NCBI GenBank assembly: GCA_903884005.1
Contig: CAISDA010000088.1
Location: 1-64,000, forward strand
DNA from: an uncultured Ignavibacteriota bacterium
GTDB lineage: Bacteria > Bacteroidota > Ignavibacteria > UBA10030 > UBA8401
Length of the DNA stretch: 64,000 nt
Direction: 5' to 3'
The notes below the pieces were generated by a model. It was not told the DNA's origin. It saw only the letters and a program-made list of their open reading frames with translations, and made no database searches. The position numbers were made by a program, and so were the translations under genes. Below, in pieces: positions 62,012-64,000 of the stretch (positions are counted from its first letter, which is position 1; each line of letters opens with the position of its first letter).

Positions 62012-62650
62012 TTATTTCAGAATATCTATTCCAGTGACAGTGAACGCCATGGTGCTCACTTTGACGGAGATTTTTGTTGTTTTTAAAGTATCGATCACAG
62101 CCGGACCGGTGTATTTGTTCCAGTTGAGAATGAGCTGCACATACAATTGCTTGCTGCACGAATCGGGGTGAACGCTCGGCGCATACGTGAACTGAGCGTC
62201 GGAGACGAACGCGCGCGGCGACGTGAGCACACTGTCTTTACCATAGGTTCGAAGATTGCCGTGCACCGCGCCGAGTTGAAAGAACGTGTAGAGCGCGCCA
62301 TTCGCGCCGGCAGTTTTGAGCTTCATCGAATCGGGCTTGGAAGCCACGGTGGCGAAGATCGTGAACTGCGCATCGGCACCGGTTTCGATATTAGAAATCA
62401 TATACATTGTGGGAATAAACGTCAGCTTCACGCCGAGCGTGTCCACGACGTTCGCGGACGTGATCGAGGCGTCGAAACTGAACCCTCCATCCGTCGCTGA
62501 AAAATTGGACGCGGACGAAGGCGAGCTCCAGACGGTGCTGGCATACGGCCGCCAGACGGAGTCGTATTCCGAGGAGGATGTGGATTTGATGCAGGACGAC
62601 GTGAGACAGGCTCCTGCAACAACGAGCAGCATAGTGAAATTATGTTTCAT
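62012..62650 (-). CDS. Hypothetical lipoprotein
   Basis: The 212-residue lipoprotein has a signal peptide with lipobox LTSSC (near residue 20). The rest is beta-rich and Ser/Thr-rich, with no recognised family. It contains FSATDGGFSFDASITSANVV and PDSCSKQLYVQLILNW segments that suggest an immunoglobulin-like or jelly-roll fold. The ATG 62650 was preferred over an open extension 36 nt upstream because it begins a proper signal peptide. It lies 24 nt before the PorV-like gene and 19 nt after the previous stop, so it belongs to the operon. Confidence 0.78.
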   Translation of the reverse strand: MKHNFTMLLVVAGACLTSSCIKSTSSSEYDSVWRPYASTVWSSPSSASNFSATDGGFSFDASITSANVVDTLGVKLTFIPTMYMISNIETGADAQFTIFATVASKPDSMKLKTAGANGALYTFFQLGAVHGNLRTYGKDSVLTSPRAFVSDAQFTYAPSVHPDSCSKQLYVQLILNWNKYTGPAVIDTLKTTKISVKVSTMAFTVTGIDILK

Positions 62651-62669
62651 GCGAGTGTCCAAACTGTGA

Positions 62670-64000
62670 TTACCGAATAACAACAAATTTATAAATTCCG
62701 CGATCCCCTTGCGGTGTGCTGATGACTGCGATATAGATACCGCTCACAATGATCTGTTGTGACGACGTTGTCAGGTTGTAATCCTGCGAGCCGGTTTGGT
62801 CCGTATGCTCTATGGTATTGACCAATTCACCGAGTTCCGTGTAGATCTTTATAGTGCAGATACCCGGAATATTTTTGAATACGATCTTGTCCTGCTGTCC
62901 CGGCCACAACATCGTGGAGGCTGCGCCGAGATTGTATGGATTGGGCACGATACGTACTTTATTGTGATCCATCGTCAGCGGAGCACCCAGCCGCCGATAT
63001 GCGGGTGAAAACGTGTTCGTATAATAACGACCGCTGCTCAATCTGCCGGCCGGTGTAAGCCCCACTCCGGTATTGTCCGACGCCTTGCCCACGGCAACGA
63101 CGTAGTAGTAATATGCCGCGTCGAATGTGGCCAGCGTATCGTCGAACGAACGCGATGACGCAGAACCTTCCCAAATTTTATAGTACGTGCTGTCGTACTG
63201 CGCCGATGCCCGCCACACTTCCCATCCGTCAATTTTGGGATCACCCGATGAGGTCCAATCGAGATGAATTTTATTCGCCTGGCTCGACACATTCACAAGC
63301 GTCGGCGGGGGCGGTCCCATGGGAATATTGTATCCGCTGTTGTAATTTGCCAGCGCGCGCCGCACCGAGGCAAAGAGGGAATCTTTTCCGGTAAAGACCC
63401 AGTCGTTTTTCGATAATGTGGTTCCGTTGTAGGTGATGGACGCGGTGCCATTCTTGAACGCCGCCCCGATCTTTATCGATGCATCGCGTGAAATGCCCGC
63501 GGCAACTTCGGCGATGACGATATGAACGCTTTCCGACGGAGCGATCGTATACGGCCCGTACCCCATGGCCATCGATTGTCCGCCCGAGGTGCCAAGCGCC
63601 GGATCACCGACTGTCGGCGTGAGCAGATCGGCATGACGCGGGATGACGTGCCCTTTGGTCATCATCTTAAATTGGGCGTCCATTGCAGTCGAATTGTATT
63701 GGTCGATGCTGCCGGATCCCACGAGCGGTCCGTCCGAGCCTTCATAGGACGTTGTGGCCGGCTGCCGCTTATCATCGCTGGTGTCCTTGGTGGATTTGTC
63801 TGCGTGCAGTGTCGCCCATCCGATGAATTGGTATGCGCCTAAACGACCGACGGTATCGCCGGCAAGGTGGCCTGTGGCCGGTTTAAAGATCGGGCCGCCG
63901 ATATTATCATATCCTCCCGAAAATGAGGGGTAAAAACCATGCCACGCAAAACTGACGCGAAGATCGTTGTTGTCTGTGTTCTTCGAAAAATATTTTGCCG
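62670..64000 (-). CDS. Secreted FN3-containing T9SS-type protein (5' end beyond window)
   Basis: The reading frame stays open from the stop at 62670 to the right edge, giving at least 443 C-terminal residues; the start lies beyond the window. The visible N-terminal portion reads KYFSKNTDNNDLRVSFAWHG, later QFIGWATLHADKSTKDTSDD. In the middle is a fibronectin-III-like module (ANKIHLDWTSSGDPKIDGWE), and the C-terminus has VRIVPNPYNLGAAS and VSGIYIAVISTPQGDRGIYK, a sorting-type tail. The phrase GYGPYTIAPSESVHIVIAEV resembles the matching segment of the tandem paralogues (GPFTMAPSDTQEIVFAEMVG), so it is a distant member of the same broad group. It is the first visible gene of the operon. Confidence 0.88.
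   Translation of the reverse strand, partial: AKYFSKNTDNNDLRVSFAWHGFYPSFSGGYDNIGGPIFKPATGHLAGDTVGRLGAYQFIGWATLHADKSTKDTSDDKRQPATTSYEGSDGPLVGSGSIDQYNSTAMDAQFKMMTKGHVIPRHADLLTPTVGDPALGTSGGQSMAMGYGPYTIAPSESVHIVIAEVAAGISRDASIKIGAAFKNGTASITYNGTTLSKNDWVFTGKDSLFASVRRALANYNSGYNIPMGPPPPTLVNVSSQANKIHLDWTSSGDPKIDGWEVWRASAQYDSTYYKIWEGSASSRSFDDTLATFDAAYYYYVVAVGKASDNTGVGLTPAGRLSSGRYYTNTFSPAYRRLGAPLTMDHNKVRIVPNPYNLGAASTMLWPGQQDKIVFKNIPGICTIKIYTELGELVNTIEHTDQTGSQDYNLTTSSQQIIVSGIYIAVISTPQGDRGIYKFVVIR

Noticed and set aside
1-64000. tRNA, rRNA and riboswitch search by eye
   Set aside because: No cloverleaf with a GTTC/GGTTCGA arm, no rRNA stretch and no known riboswitch core was recognised in the gaps; a covariance-model scan would be needed to exclude small RNAs.

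Overview
The window looks like a chromosomal segment of a member of the Bacteroidota/Chlorobiota/Ignavibacteriota group, and Ignavibacteria-like bacteria fit best. Secreted proteins carry the C-terminal type IX secretion (T9SS) sorting signature with the YPNPFNPST motif. There is also a PorV/PorQ-type outer-membrane protein, a TonB-dependent receptor paired with a DUF4249 lipoprotein, HldE activities split into two genes, and a DUF1015 protein. No rRNA, tRNA, CRISPR array or intact transposase was recognised.

Layout: 1-1794 is a gene graveyard: a pRiA4b ORF-3-like stub, a frameshifted and internally deleted cyclic-peptide-type ABC exporter, and unassigned sequence. 1795-9011 holds a T9SS-exported GH3 glycosidase, a coiled-coil membrane protein, a 54-codon ORF, a multi-PAS hybrid kinase, a DUF6526 protein and the DUF4249/TonB receptor pair (to 11361). 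11511-13332 is an operon for a four-helix His-rich membrane protein, a YceI protein and a Rieske lipoprotein. 13868-15939 is an OmpR-type two-component pair, followed by a cyclophilin lipoprotein. 16882-20370 is a histidine kinase / sigma-54 activator / secreted-protein module with a textbook -24/-12 promoter and two matching upstream inverted repeats. 20472-30919 has uvrC behind three tandem ~900-residue secreted paralogues. 31066-36396 has housekeeping genes (EamA exporter, DUF1015, era, rlmI-like) and an outer-membrane barrel. 36587-37535 is a GH92 pseudogene. 37653-39824 has folA, thyA and a methyltransferase. 39889-45441 is a second kinase / sigma-54 activator / secreted protease cluster. 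45650-55894 holds a metallopeptidase-propeller-barrel protein, rnr and a TamB-like protein. 56153-57842 holds rfaE2 and rfaE1. 58288-64000 is an operon with a PorV-like protein, lipoproteins and T9SS clients; its first gene runs off the right edge.

Themes: much of the coding capacity is for envelope and secreted products, and five signalling kinases or regulator pairs are interspersed. Intergenic gaps hold at least three families of dispersed repeats: a GGGCGAG palindrome family, a ~150-bp element ending in TCATTCTGA-like inverted repeats, and a 30-bp repeat next to each tandem paralogue. All family assignments come from reading the sequence and from recalled family signatures; no database search was run.
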